Part shown: positions 1 through 8,293 of the stretch, piece after piece | How positions within the stretch are numbered: the stretch's first letter is position 1 | Layout: each line of letters begins with the position of its first letter | Assembly: GCF_903652925.1 (NCBI RefSeq) | Contig: NZ_CAHLAR010000001.1 | Location: 620,001 to 684,000 of the forward strand | Direction: 5' to 3' | From: Achromobacter anxifer | GTDB taxonomy: Bacteria; Pseudomonadota; Gammaproteobacteria; Burkholderiales; Burkholderiaceae_B | Length of the DNA: 64,000 bases | Notes under the pieces: model-generated | Database searches by the model: none | Told to the model about the DNA's origin: nothing | What the model saw: the letters and a program-made list of their open reading frames with translations, nothing else | Position numbers and translations under genes: made by a program

Positions 1-985
1 CGACCTGCATGGAGCTGGCGCCGTTGCCGATGATGCCGACGTTCTTGCCGCGCAGGTCCATGCCTTCGGGCCAGTGCGCCGTATGGAAGCAGGGACCCTT
101 GAAGCTGTCCAGGCCCGGGATGGGCGGCAGCTTGGGCACGTTCAGCAGGCCCACGGCGCTGATGACGATGTCGGCCACGTAGTCCTGGACCTGGCCGTCC
201 TGTGCCACTGTGCGCACGTTCCAGCGCAGCGACGCTTCGTCGTAGCGAGCCGATTCGACGCGCGTGTTGAAGCGGATGTTGGCGCGCACGCCGTACTGGT
301 CCGCCACGCCTTCGAAATAGCCCTGGATCTCGCCCTGCAAGGCGAAGTAGCGCGACCAGTCATGCTTGGCGAAGGAGTACGAATAGATGTGGTTGGGCGT
401 GTCCACGCCGGCGCCGGGATAGCGGTTTTCGTACCAGGTGCCGCCCACTTCCGCGTTCTTTTCGATCACCACGTAGGGGATGCCGGCGCCTTGCAGGCGG
501 ATGGCCGCGCACAGGCCGGCCACGCCGGCGCCGATGACCAGCACGCGATAGTCCTGCGGCGTCTGGAAGGCATGGCGCTGTTCCAGCGCGAAGTCCGGGT
601 CCAGTCCCAGCCAGGCGCCGATCATGGGGCCGTAGGAGTCGGGGACTTCCTCGCCGATGCTGGTGTGCAGCATGGCGACCAGCTGCTCGTGCGAGGGTGC
701 GGGCAAGGCGGGCTCGCGGCCCTGGCGGGCCTGCAGGATGGCCGCCAGGGCCGCCTGGCGGATTTCATCCTGCACCTCGTCGGGCAGGCCGCCGGGATCG
801 TTGTCTTCGAGGCCGCGGATGCGCGAGCATTGATAGCGCCCGGACAACCATTGCGTGTCGCCCGTCAGGTGCACCAACACCATGAGCAGGGTCGGGATGT
901 TGGCGCTGGCGAGCGCGCGCTTCAGAGTGGCCTCCCACCCGTCGTTGACGGGCGGGTTGTCCGAGGCCGGAGTATCGCGATGCAT
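1..985 (-). CDS. Baeyer-Villiger-type flavin monooxygenase, C-terminal part missing at window edge
   Basis: Class B flavoprotein monooxygenase that would insert oxygen next to a ketone using NADPH, FAD and O2 in the cytoplasm. About 328 codons are present and the gene runs off the left edge. Visible are an FAD Rossmann motif (VIGAGVAG, near residue 148), the family fingerprint FKGPCFHTAHWP (matches FxGxxxHxxxWP, near residue 292) and the start of a second Rossmann motif (GIIGNGASS). The N-terminal ~140 residues precede the FAD domain, as in longer BVMOs. It lies 46 bp downstream of a Bug receptor gene and is probably the last gene of the aldolase-reductase-receptor operon. Substrate unknown. 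Confidence 0.88.
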   Translation of the reverse strand, partial: MHRDTPASDNPPVNDGWEATLKRALASANIPTLLMVLVHLTGDTQWLSGRYQCSRIRGLEDNDPGGLPDEVQDEIRQAALAAILQARQGREPALPAPSHEQLVAMLHTSIGEEVPDSYGPMIGAWLGLDPDFALEQRHAFQTPQDYRVLVIGAGVAGLCAAIRLQGAGIPYVVIEKNAEVGGTWYENRYPGAGVDTPNHIYSYSFAKHDWSRYFALQGEIQGYFEGVADQYGVRANIRFNTRVESARYDEASLRWNVRTVAQDGQVQDYVADIVISAVGLLNVPKLPPIPGLDSFKGPCFHTAHWPEGMDLRGKNVGIIGNGASSMQV

Positions 986-1031
986 GTAACGGTCCTTCCA
1001 GGAATGGCGTGATTGGTAATCGGATTCAGGC

Positions 1032-1997
1032 CTACTCGGCGGTTGCGCCGGACTTCTGGATCAGCTCGGCCCATTTGGCGCTGTCGCTGACGATGAAGGC
1101 GCCGAAGTCGGCGGGCTTGCTGAACAAGGGATCCAGGCCCATCTTCTTGAACTGTTCCTGCACGTCGGGCGACGCCTTCATCTTTTGAAGCGAGGCCTGC
1201 AGGCGGTCGACGACCGCGGGCGGCGTGCCGGCCGGCGCCACGATGCCCAGCCAGGGCATGGCGTCGTAGCCCGGCAGTCCGGACTCTTCCACGGTGGGCA
1301 GGTCGGGCAGCACCGAGGACCGCGTCTTGGTGGTGACGGCCAGCGGGCGCACCTTGCCGCCGTCCAGGAAGGGCTGGGCGGCGGCGATGTCCACGAACAG
1401 CAGGTCGACTTCGCCGCTGGCCAGCGACGTCAGCGCCGGCACGCTGCCCTTGTAGGGAATGTGCGTCATCTTCAGCCCGGTCAGCGCGGCGAACAGCTCG
1501 CCTTCCAGGTGGTTGGAGGTGCCGTTGCCGGAAGACGCGAAAGTCGCGGACTTGCCATCCTTCTTGAGCGTGGCGATCAGTTCCTTGACGCTGCCGGCCT
1601 GCACCTGCTTGCCCGTCACCAGCACGTGCGGCACGCTGGCGATCAGCGACACCGGCTGGAAGTCCTTGACCGGGTCGTAGTTCGCGGTGGCCTTGTACAG
1701 GCTGGGAGCGATGCCGAGGGACGAGGCGGCCATCAGCAGCGTGTAGCCGTCGGCCGGGGACTTGGCCACGTAGGCCGAGGCGATCATGGTGCCGGCGCCC
1801 GGCTTGTTGACCACCACCACGGGCTGGCCCAGATCGCCCTGCAGCTTGGCAGCGATCTGGCGGGTCATCACGTCGGTCACGCCGCCCGGCGTGAAGGGCA
1901 CCACGATGTTGATGGGCTTGGTCGGATAGTCCTGGGCGTGGGCGGCGGCGCCCGCGCAGATCAGGGTAGCGGCCAGGCCGCGGGATAGCCATTTCAT
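1032..1997 (-). CDS. Bug-family (TctC) tripartite tricarboxylate transporter receptor
   Basis: Periplasmic solute-binding protein, 321 aa, usual length for the Bug family, which captures carboxylates. A Sec signal peptide ends near residue 21 (AAHAQ), followed by the typical start YPTKPINIVVPFTPGG and the motif NKPGAGTMIA. No tctA/tctB membrane genes are in the window, so the receptor must work with distant membrane subunits or as a sensor. Its start codon overlaps the stop of the upstream reductase gene by 4 bp (ATGA), so the two are translationally coupled. The ligand is probably an acid handled by the neighbouring aldolase, reductase and monooxygenase (inference). Confidence 0.92.
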   Translation of the reverse strand: MKWLSRGLAATLICAGAAAHAQDYPTKPINIVVPFTPGGVTDVMTRQIAAKLQGDLGQPVVVVNKPGAGTMIASAYVAKSPADGYTLLMAASSLGIAPSLYKATANYDPVKDFQPVSLIASVPHVLVTGKQVQAGSVKELIATLKKDGKSATFASSGNGTSNHLEGELFAALTGLKMTHIPYKGSVPALTSLASGEVDLLFVDIAAAQPFLDGGKVRPLAVTTKTRSSVLPDLPTVEESGLPGYDAMPWLGIVAPAGTPPAVVDRLQASLQKMKASPDVQEQFKKMGLDPLFSKPADFGAFIVSDSAKWAELIQKSGATAE

Positions 1998-3022
1998 GTG
2001 TAGTCTCCTGTGATTTTCTGGGCTTGGTTTTCAAGTGGAACCGTGTTGAGGTTCCGGTGCCGGACCAGTCCCCAGACCATGTTGGCGTAGGGCATGTCCA
2101 GGTTCAGCTTGGCGGCGATCTCGATCAGGGCGCCGACCAGGGCGTCGATTTCCAGCGGTTTGCCTTGCAGCGCGTCCTGCAGCATCGAGGTCCTGGCCGC
2201 GCCGGCGCTGGCGGCGGCCTGCATGCGTTGTTCCACCGTCACGGGCAGCGTCAGCCCCAACGCGGTTCCCAGCGCCAGGTATTCGCCCAGCATGGCGCGC
2301 GCCAGCCGGCCCAGGTACGGGTCGCGGACCATGGCTTCCATGGTGGCGTGGGCCAGCACGCTCAAGGGATTGAAGGTCGCGTTGCCCATGGCCTTGATCC
2401 AGACGGCCTGGTGGATGCGGTCGCTGACCTCGCATTGCAGGCCCGAGGCCGTCAGCAGGCCGGCCAACCGGGTGGCGCGCGCGGACCTGCTGCCGTCGGG
2501 CTCGCCCAGGATGAGGTTGTTGCGCGCGTTCTGCGCCGCGACGCCGGGCGCGGCGGCGTGCGCTGCGATGTACACCACCGAGCCCAGCACCCGCTCCAGC
2601 GGCAGCGCGCGCCTGAGGATGCCGCGGCCGTCGACGGATTGCAGCGGCGCGTCGCCCAGCGGGCTGGCCAGCGTGGGCAGATACCACCAGGGGATGCCGT
2701 TCACGGCCGGCACCACGGTTCCCTGCGGCGCCAGCATGGGCGCAAGGTGCGCGCCGATCTCGTCCAGCGCCTGCTGTTTGACCGCAAGGAACAGGTACTC
2801 CACGTCGCGCACCTGGCGCGGATCGTCGGTGGCGCGCACTGCGTGGTGGCGTGTGACGCCGTCCACCGTCAGGCCTACGCCGCGTTGCCGCAGGGCGGCC
2901 AGCGTCTGTCCGCGGGCGATCATGGTCACCTCGCAACCTGCCTGGGCCAGGCGCGCGGCCAGCAGACAGCCGATCGCGCCCGCACCATATACCGCGACGC
3001 GGCATTGATGAGCATCTTTCAT
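1994..3022 (-). CDS. ketopantoate reductase-like (PanE/ApbA) oxidoreductase
   Basis: 342-aa NADPH-dependent 2-ketoacid reductase of the 2-dehydropantoate 2-reductase family. The N-terminal Rossmann motif VYGAGAIGCLLA (residues ~11-22) and the C-terminal helical domain with WIKAMGNATFNPLS (family catalytic Lys and the two Asn) are visible. It sits between a class II aldolase (45 bp upstream) and a Bug receptor (4-bp overlap). That context points to catabolic reduction or oxidation of a branched 2-keto or 2-hydroxy acid rather than housekeeping pantothenate synthesis; this is inference. Several such paralogues are common in Alcaligenaceae catabolic clusters. Confidence 0.85.
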   Translation of the reverse strand: MKDAHQCRVAVYGAGAIGCLLAARLAQAGCEVTMIARGQTLAALRQRGVGLTVDGVTRHHAVRATDDPRQVRDVEYLFLAVKQQALDEIGAHLAPMLAPQGTVVPAVNGIPWWYLPTLASPLGDAPLQSVDGRGILRRALPLERVLGSVVYIAAHAAAPGVAAQNARNNLILGEPDGSRSARATRLAGLLTASGLQCEVSDRIHQAVWIKAMGNATFNPLSVLAHATMEAMVRDPYLGRLARAMLGEYLALGTALGLTLPVTVEQRMQAAASAGAARTSMLQDALQGKPLEIDALVGALIEIAAKLNLDMPYANMVWGLVRHRNLNTVPLENQAQKITGDYT

Positions 3023-3067
3023 TTGAACTCTGCGAAAAGGGCCGCCCGGATGGCGGCGCGGTTGCCG

Positions 3068-3844
3068 CTACTGCTGGTACTCGGGCCGGATGCGTTGCAG
3101 CAGCCGGAGCAGGGGAGGCCAGTGCTTGTGGCGGGACGGGCGGTCGAGACGGTCGAACTGGCGACCGACCTTCTCGGCGACTTCGGCGGCAGGCGTCACC
3201 AGCGGCAGGCCGCCAGCCAGCGCCGCCACCTGCGCCTGGCAGGCGCGCTCCAGGTAGAACATGGCGTCGAAGGCATCGGGCACGCTCGTGCCGCAGACCA
3301 GCAGGCCGTGGTTGCGCAGGATCATCGCGCTGTGCGGTCCCAGGTCGGCGACCAGCCGCTGCTGCTCGTCCATGTCGAGCGCGACGCCTTCGTAGTCGTG
3401 GTAGCCGATGCGATTGTGGAAGCGCATGGCGTGCTGCGAGATCATGAGCAGGCCGGCCTCTTGCGCGGACACGGCGATGCCGGCGGCGGTATGCGTGTGC
3501 ATGACGCAGGCCGCGTCGTGACGGACGCGATGAATGGCGCTATGGATGACGAAGCCGGCGGGGTTGATGCCCAGGCCGGTCTGGTCCAGCAGGATGTCGC
3601 CGTCGATGTTCACCTTGACCAGGTTGGAAGCGGTGATTTCGTTGAACATCAGGCCGTAGGCGTTGATCAGGAAGTGCGGTTCGGCGCCGGGCACGCGGGC
3701 CGATATATGCGTGTAGATGTGGTCGGTCATGCGCATCTCGACCGCGAGGTTGTAGGCGGCGGCGAGGTCCACCCGCACTGCCCATTCCTCGGCCGAAACC
3801 TGGTCCCTGATCGATGCCTCTTGCACGGCTGCTCCTCCGGTCAT
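3068..3844 (-). CDS. class II aldolase/adducin family protein
   Basis: 258-aa protein of the class II aldolase/adducin fold, a zinc enzyme cleaving or decarboxylating hydroxy acids or phosphorylated sugars in the cytoplasm. Two metal-ligand regions are visible: HTHT (residues ~121-124) and LRNHGLLVCG (~175). An upstream AGGA sits about 9 bp before the ATG. It is the first gene of the leftward operon and diverges from an acyl-CoA ligase over a 278-bp gap with paired palindromes. The length and the context with reductase and Bug receptor favour a catabolic aldolase; the substrate cannot be read from sequence. Confidence 0.85.
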   Translation of the reverse strand: MTGGAAVQEASIRDQVSAEEWAVRVDLAAAYNLAVEMRMTDHIYTHISARVPGAEPHFLINAYGLMFNEITASNLVKVNIDGDILLDQTGLGINPAGFVIHSAIHRVRHDAACVMHTHTAAGIAVSAQEAGLLMISQHAMRFHNRIGYHDYEGVALDMDEQQRLVADLGPHSAMILRNHGLLVCGTSVPDAFDAMFYLERACQAQVAALAGGLPLVTPAAEVAEKVGRQFDRLDRPSRHKHWPPLLRLLQRIRPEYQQ

Positions 3845-3925
3845 GCGTTCTTTTCCTGTCTGGTTGCGCCGGTCCTGCCTGGCGTCTTTGAACCGGAGTA
3901 TAGGTTTTCCCGCCGCCGCCGACTA

Positions 3926-4023
3926 AGCAAACGTTTTGATGGAAACGCATAAATCCCATCAATGATTCGGCCCTGCGGCAACGCATCAGAAACCTCGATG
4001 TATATGCATAAAAACGTTTAGCT
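3926..4023. promoter_or_regulatory. paired AAACGTTTT operator-like sites in divergent promoter region
   Basis: Two copies of an 8-bp palindrome AAACGTTT lie at 3929-3936 and 4012-4019, 83 bp apart (about eight helical turns). Their flanks also match when one is inverted: AGCAAACGTTTTGAT at 3926-3940, and AGCTAAACGTTTTTAT as the reverse complement of 4008-4023. They sit between the class II aldolase and the acyl-CoA ligase. Same-face spacing suggests a looping dimer or tetramer regulator acting on both operons. No LacI- or GntR-type gene is adjacent, so the regulator is unknown. Confidence 0.45.
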
Positions 4024-4122
4024 AGTGCGGCGCAATACCGCTTCCTATACTGATTTTCTTACCGAGAGGCGCGGCCGGACGGAGCCGGCGCGCCATGGAA
4101 AATCAGAAACGCCGGAGGCTGG

Positions 4123-5661
4123 ATGGACGCTGCAGGAAACCGCACGATCACGGATTTGCTCGATGAACAGGCGCTATGCCACGGGCATCGGGTGGCGATC
4201 GTGCACGAATACCAGAATGGCGACATCAGCCAGCTGAGCTTCATCCAGCTGCGCGAGGCTGCGCGCGCTTTTGCGGCAGGCTTGCAGGCCCGCGGTGTGA
4301 AACCGGGCGACCGTGTTTTCGTGTTCATGGGCAACACCGCGGAGTTCGTGCCGCTATGGATGGGGCTGATGCTGGCGGGCGCCGTCATCGTCGCCGGCAA
4401 CATCTACCTGACCGCGCCCGAGGTGGCCTACCAGCTGGAACATTGCGAGCCAGCGTTGGCGCTGGTGGAGCCCGCGCACGAGGCGCTGGTGCGCGAAGTC
4501 TGCGCCGGGCTGGCGCAGGCGCCCGACATCGTGGCGGTGGCGCGCGGCAGCCTGGGCCCGGAAGGACTGGGCGGGGCCTGGGCGGGATCGCCCGGGGATT
4601 ACCAGCCGCCCGGGCAGTGCAGCGACGACCTGGCGCAGATCCTCTATACGTCGGGCACGTCGGCGCGGCCCAAGGGCGTGATGCTGACCCAGGCCAACCT
4701 GCTCTGGTGCGGCCAGGCCGGCGCCGCCAACAGCGGCCTGGGCCGCGCGGACCGCGTCTTCAACAACAAGCCCCTGTTCCACGCCAACTGCCAGGAGACG
4801 GTGCTGTCCTGCCTGACGGCAGGCGCGACTGCGGTGATCGGCGAACGCTACAGCGCCACGCGCTACCTGCGCCAGCTCATCGAGCACCGCATCACGATAT
4901 GCAGCCTGTCCGGCATGCTGTGCCGCACGCTGCTGAACCAGCCCGCCACGCCTTTCGATACCGCGCACCAGGTGCGCTACGCGGGCTATGCCATCAATAT
5001 CTCGGAAGCCGAGATCGCGGCCTTCATCGCGCGTTTCCGCATACCGCTGCGCAACGGCTATGGCCAGTCCGAGTCCATGCTGTACATCACCCTGCAGCAG
5101 CACGCCGCGCCGTCGACCTATCCCTCCATCGGCAGGCCCACGCCCGACCGCGAGGTGTTCGTGGTCGATGACGACAACCAGCCGGTGGCCGCGGGCGCCG
5201 TGGGCGAGATCGTGGTGCGGGGCCGTCCCGGGCGCACGCTGACGCTAGGCTATTACCGCGATCCCGTCGCGACGCGGGCCGTGTTCGAAGGCGGTTGGCT
5301 GCACACGGGCGACCTGGGATATCAGGACGCCAAGGGGAATTTCTTTTTCTTCGGCCGAAAGAAAGAGGTGATCAAGCGCGCCGGCGAAAACATCTCGGCG
5401 GCGGAAGTGGAAGAGGCGCTGATGGGGCATCCCGACGTGCGTGACGTGGCGGTGGTGGGCATCCCCGATCCGGTGCGCGACCAGTCAGTCAAGGCCTTCA
5501 TCGTGCTGCACGGCGACCGCCAGCAGGACGCCGCCGCGATCAAGGCCTATTGCGCCGAGCGGCTGGCGTATTTCAAGGTGCCCGAGCACGTGCAGTTCAT
5601 GGCGGAGCTGCCGCGCAACGCCAGCGGCAAGGTGCAGAAGCGGGCGCTGCTCGACGCCTGA
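4123..5661 (+). CDS. AMP-forming acyl-CoA ligase (ANL superfamily)
   Basis: 512-aa adenylate-forming ligase that activates a carboxylic acid with ATP and CoA. The ATP/AMP signature YTSGTSARPKGVM starts at residue 175. Further conserved elements are NGYGQSES, the hinge region WLHTGDLGYQDAKG and the C-terminal Lys-containing stretch NASGKVQKR. The start ATG follows GGAGG by 4 bp. The overall pattern resembles crotonobetaine/carnitine-CoA or medium-chain acyl ligases, but substrate cannot be fixed. It is transcribed divergently from the aldolase operon and converges on a LysR gene 16 bp downstream, so it probably activates the acid imported or produced by that operon. Confidence 0.9.
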   Translation: MDAAGNRTITDLLDEQALCHGHRVAIVHEYQNGDISQLSFIQLREAARAFAAGLQARGVKPGDRVFVFMGNTAEFVPLWMGLMLAGAVIVAGNIYLTAPEVAYQLEHCEPALALVEPAHEALVREVCAGLAQAPDIVAVARGSLGPEGLGGAWAGSPGDYQPPGQCSDDLAQILYTSGTSARPKGVMLTQANLLWCGQAGAANSGLGRADRVFNNKPLFHANCQETVLSCLTAGATAVIGERYSATRYLRQLIEHRITICSLSGMLCRTLLNQPATPFDTAHQVRYAGYAINISEAEIAAFIARFRIPLRNGYGQSESMLYITLQQHAAPSTYPSIGRPTPDREVFVVDDDNQPVAAGAVGEIVVRGRPGRTLTLGYYRDPVATRAVFEGGWLHTGDLGYQDAKGNFFFFGRKKEVIKRAGENISAAEVEEALMGHPDVRDVAVVGIPDPVRDQSVKAFIVLHGDRQQDAAAIKAYCAERLAYFKVPEHVQFMAELPRNASGKVQKRALLDA

Positions 5662-5677
5662 GCGCCGGGGCGGACCT

Positions 5678-6586
5678 TCAGGCCTGGCGCGTGGCGGCCT
5701 TGCCCAGCCGGGTCAGGGCTTCGACGACCTGATGGACGATGGCCTGGCCCTGGTTGCGGTGGGTGGCGATGGTGAATTCCAGCGTCAGCGGCGTAAGCGT
5801 GGGATCAACCAGCACCAGCGTGCCGGCCTGCACTTGCCGGGCCACCATCATTTCCGGCAGCTGCGCGATGCCGCCGCCGGCCTCGACCACTTCGATCAGG
5901 CTGTTCAGGCGATTGCAGCTGCAGATGTTGTCCAGGTTGGCGCCCATGTCGCGCAGCTCGTCCTGCGCCGGACCGAAGAAGCCGGAGGGGCGGGACACGC
6001 ACCACAGCGGCTCGGTCTGCAGCAGCGATTGCATGGTGCGCGGCTGGCCGTCAGCGCAGGTCAGCAGCCGCGACGAGACCATCCACGACATGCGCGTCGT
6101 GCCCAGCGATTCGCAGATGAACTGGTCGTCGCGCAGATGGTTGGCCATGATGGCGATGTCCAGCGCGCCGGACGTCAGGTGTTCCTGCAGCTTGACCGCC
6201 AGGTCCAGCTCGATCTCGTAGGACACGCGGGGCAGGGCCCGGCGCAGTTCGGGCACGATGCGCGAAAACCAGGTCATGGAAATCTCGCCCATGCCGATGC
6301 GCACGGTGCCGGCTGCGTTGTTCACGGCTTCCGCATCAGTGAAGGCGTCTTCCACCGCCAGCAGCAGGGGCTCCACGCGCTCGACGAAGCGGCGCGCGGG
6401 CACCGTCAGTTCCAGCCGGCGGCCGCGCTTTTCGAACAAGGGAAAGCCCAGCGACTGCTCCAGTTCCTTCATGCGCGCCGACACGGCGGGCTGCGAGGTG
6501 TGCAGGCGTTCGGCCGCGGCGCGGAAGCTGCCCAGCCTGGCGATCTGGCACAGGGTTTCGGCGTTGGTCAGATTCGGACGGGGCAT
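5678..6586 (-). CDS. LysR-type transcriptional regulator
   Basis: 302 aa, normal LTTR length. The N-terminal winged helix-turn-helix (residues ~5-64, with LGSFRAAAERLHTSQPAVSARMKELEQ) is followed by a LysR substrate-binding domain. It converges on the acyl-CoA ligase and is followed in tandem upstream by another LysR gene on the same strand. Because it is convergent and not divergent with the ligase, its target is uncertain; the ligase/aldolase divergent region is a possible target. Confidence 0.9.
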   Translation of the reverse strand: MPRPNLTNAETLCQIARLGSFRAAAERLHTSQPAVSARMKELEQSLGFPLFEKRGRRLELTVPARRFVERVEPLLLAVEDAFTDAEAVNNAAGTVRIGMGEISMTWFSRIVPELRRALPRVSYEIELDLAVKLQEHLTSGALDIAIMANHLRDDQFICESLGTTRMSWMVSSRLLTCADGQPRTMQSLLQTEPLWCVSRPSGFFGPAQDELRDMGANLDNICSCNRLNSLIEVVEAGGGIAQLPEMMVARQVQAGTLVLVDPTLTPLTLEFTIATHRNQGQAIVHQVVEALTRLGKAATRQA

Positions 6587-6653
6587 GGGCGGACGGTGGT
6601 GGTTTTCGGCCGTATGTTAAAGGAAAGCGGTTAAAGGAAACCGCGGCGCGGTC

Positions 6654-7547
6654 TCACGGGGACTGCACGCTTGCTTCGCGCAGTATCTGTCCCAGGCGGC
6701 GCGCACCAGGCCCCGCCGCGTCGGGATCGGGATAGACCAGGTACAGCGCGCCCCAGCGTTGAGCGCCCTCCAGCAAGGGCAGCGGCTTCAATTCGCCCGA
6801 GTCCAGTTGCGCGCGGATCCAGTCCTCCGGATACCACGCGAAACCCATGCCCATGCAGGCGGCGCGTATCGAGGTGCTTTTGTGGCTGAAGGTGATGCGC
6901 TGTTCGGTGACGTCCCAGACGCTGGGACGCACGCGTTGGCTGCCGCTGTCGCGGATGACCAGATGGCGCTGTCCCTTGAGGTCTTCCAGCGATAGCGGCC
7001 GGTTCATCTGGTGCAGCGGATGCGAGGGCGCGGCCGCCGCGATGGCGCGGTAGCGCAGCAACGCGTCGCCGACGTGGCCTGCCGGAATGTTGTCGGCGCA
7101 GATGGCGAGATCGGCCTCGCCGGAGACCAGCAGTTCGTCGGTGCCGCCCATGACCGATTCGTGCAGTTCGATGCGGGTCTCGGGGAACTCGGCGGCGAAC
7201 GCATCCAGGCAGCGCAGCAGCAGGTCCGTCGGGAACAGGCTTTCGACGGCCAGGGTCAGCATCTGCTCGCGCCCCTGGGCGAGATGCGCCGCCGCCCGCT
7301 CCAGGCGCTGGGCCTCACCCACCAGCGACTTGCCGCGCCGGTAGAGGATCTTGCCGTCGTCGGTCAGCAGGGCGCGGCGTCCGTCCATGGCGAACACCGC
7401 CACGCCCAGCCGGTCCTCGATCTGGCGGATCGCGTAGCTGATGGTCGATTGCGATTTGCTGAGCGCTTCGGCGGCCTGGGCGTAGCCGCCCGCGTCCACT
7501 ACCGCGACCAGGGCCTGCCATTGCTCCAGCGAGATTCTAGGCGGCAT
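6654..7547 (-). CDS. LysR-type transcriptional regulator, divergent from reductase genes
   Basis: 297-aa LTTR with N-terminal HTH (residues ~6-65: AGGYAQAAEALSKSQSTISYAIRQIEDRLG) and a C-terminal effector domain. It diverges from the flavodoxin-fold reductase at 7651 across a 103-bp AT-rich gap that holds two ATCTA-N5-TAGAT-like elements. This is the classic arrangement of an LTTR that represses itself and activates its neighbour. The neighbours suggest a response to quinones or reactive carbonyls (inference). Confidence 0.9.
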   Translation of the reverse strand: MPPRISLEQWQALVAVVDAGGYAQAAEALSKSQSTISYAIRQIEDRLGVAVFAMDGRRALLTDDGKILYRRGKSLVGEAQRLERAAAHLAQGREQMLTLAVESLFPTDLLLRCLDAFAAEFPETRIELHESVMGGTDELLVSGEADLAICADNIPAGHVGDALLRYRAIAAAAPSHPLHQMNRPLSLEDLKGQRHLVIRDSGSQRVRPSVWDVTEQRITFSHKSTSIRAACMGMGFAWYPEDWIRAQLDSGELKPLPLLEGAQRWGALYLVYPDPDAAGPGARRLGQILREASVQSP

Positions 7548-7551
7548 ATAT

Positions 7552-7609
7552 ATCTACCAATTAGATTGTTTTAACCGAAATATTGAACTATTTTATCTAA
7601 TCATTGGAT
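7552..7609. promoter_or_regulatory. two LysR-box-like interrupted palindromes
   Basis: ATCTACCAATTAGAT at 7552-7566 is a perfect ATCTA-N5-TAGAT palindrome and contains the T-N11-A core. ATCTAATCATTGGAT at 7595-7609 repeats it with one mismatch, 43 bp on (about four helical turns). Both lie in the 103-bp gap between the LysR gene and the reductase gene, where a recognition and an activation site are expected. Confidence 0.5.
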
Positions 7610-7650
7610 GATTCAATGGGTTCATCGTCACCGCGACACAAGGAACCCAA

Positions 7651-8259
7651 ATGAACATCCTGGTTATCGCCGCCAGCGCGCCCGCTGGCTCCTACTCAGC
7701 GGCGCTGGCCGAACGCTACGTGGCCGGCGCCAATGCCGGCGGCCAGGCGCGCGTCGTGTGGGCCGATCTGGACGCCGAGTCCTTCGATCCGCGCATGACG
7801 GCGGCCGACCTGGCTTTCTACCGCGGCCAGGGGGCCTTGCCCGGCGACGTGCGGCGCGAGCAATTGCGCGTGGAGGCCGCGGACCTGATCGTCCTGGCGT
7901 TCCCGATCTACTGGTGGTCCATGCCGGCGCTGGTCAAGGGCTGGATCGACCGCGTCTTTACCAAGGGCTGGGCCTTCGGCGGCGGGCAGCCCGCACGCCT
8001 GGCCGGCAAGCGCCTGCGCTTGCTCGCGACAGGCGGCGCAGGCGCACAAGCCTATGACGGGCATGGCTACCGCGCCGCCATCTCCACCCAGATCGAGCAC
8101 GGCGTCTTCCATTACAGCGGCGTGAGCGACGTGCGCACGCATCTGTTTCTGGACGCGGAAAGCGGCGACGAGGATGCGCGCTTGCGCAGCCTGTCCGATG
8201 CGCACGCGTTCGGCCTGTCTCTCGCAGCATCCGGCGCCGCGGACTCTCCCGCGCGCTGA
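7651..8259 (+). CDS. NAD(P)H-dependent flavodoxin-fold oxidoreductase (quinone reductase type)
   Basis: 202-aa FMN or FAD reductase of the NQO/MdaB/KefF family. The N-terminal phosphate-binding stretch (ASAPAGSYSAALAERY) and the FPIYWWSMPALVKGWIDRVFTKGWAF block typical of this family are visible. It probably reduces quinones or other electrophiles by two electrons in the cytoplasm. It is followed 34 bp later by an MDR reductase and is preceded by a divergent LysR gene, so it is likely the first gene of a small detoxification operon. Confidence 0.88.
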   Translation: MNILVIAASAPAGSYSAALAERYVAGANAGGQARVVWADLDAESFDPRMTAADLAFYRGQGALPGDVRREQLRVEAADLIVLAFPIYWWSMPALVKGWIDRVFTKGWAFGGGQPARLAGKRLRLLATGGAGAQAYDGHGYRAAISTQIEHGVFHYSGVSDVRTHLFLDAESGDEDARLRSLSDAHAFGLSLAASGAADSPAR

Positions 8260-8293
8260 ACCATTCCCTTCCTGTTTCTTGATGAGGTTCGCC

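Noticed and set aside
2024-3952. 642-codon plus-strand frame over the reductase and aldolase genes
   Set aside because: It spans two real genes and the gap between them on the opposite strand; not protein-like.
8174-8293. upstream extension of the MDR reductase frame
   Set aside because: Would overlap the previous gene by about 85 bp. The ATG at 8294 has a ribosome site and matches the family N-terminus.
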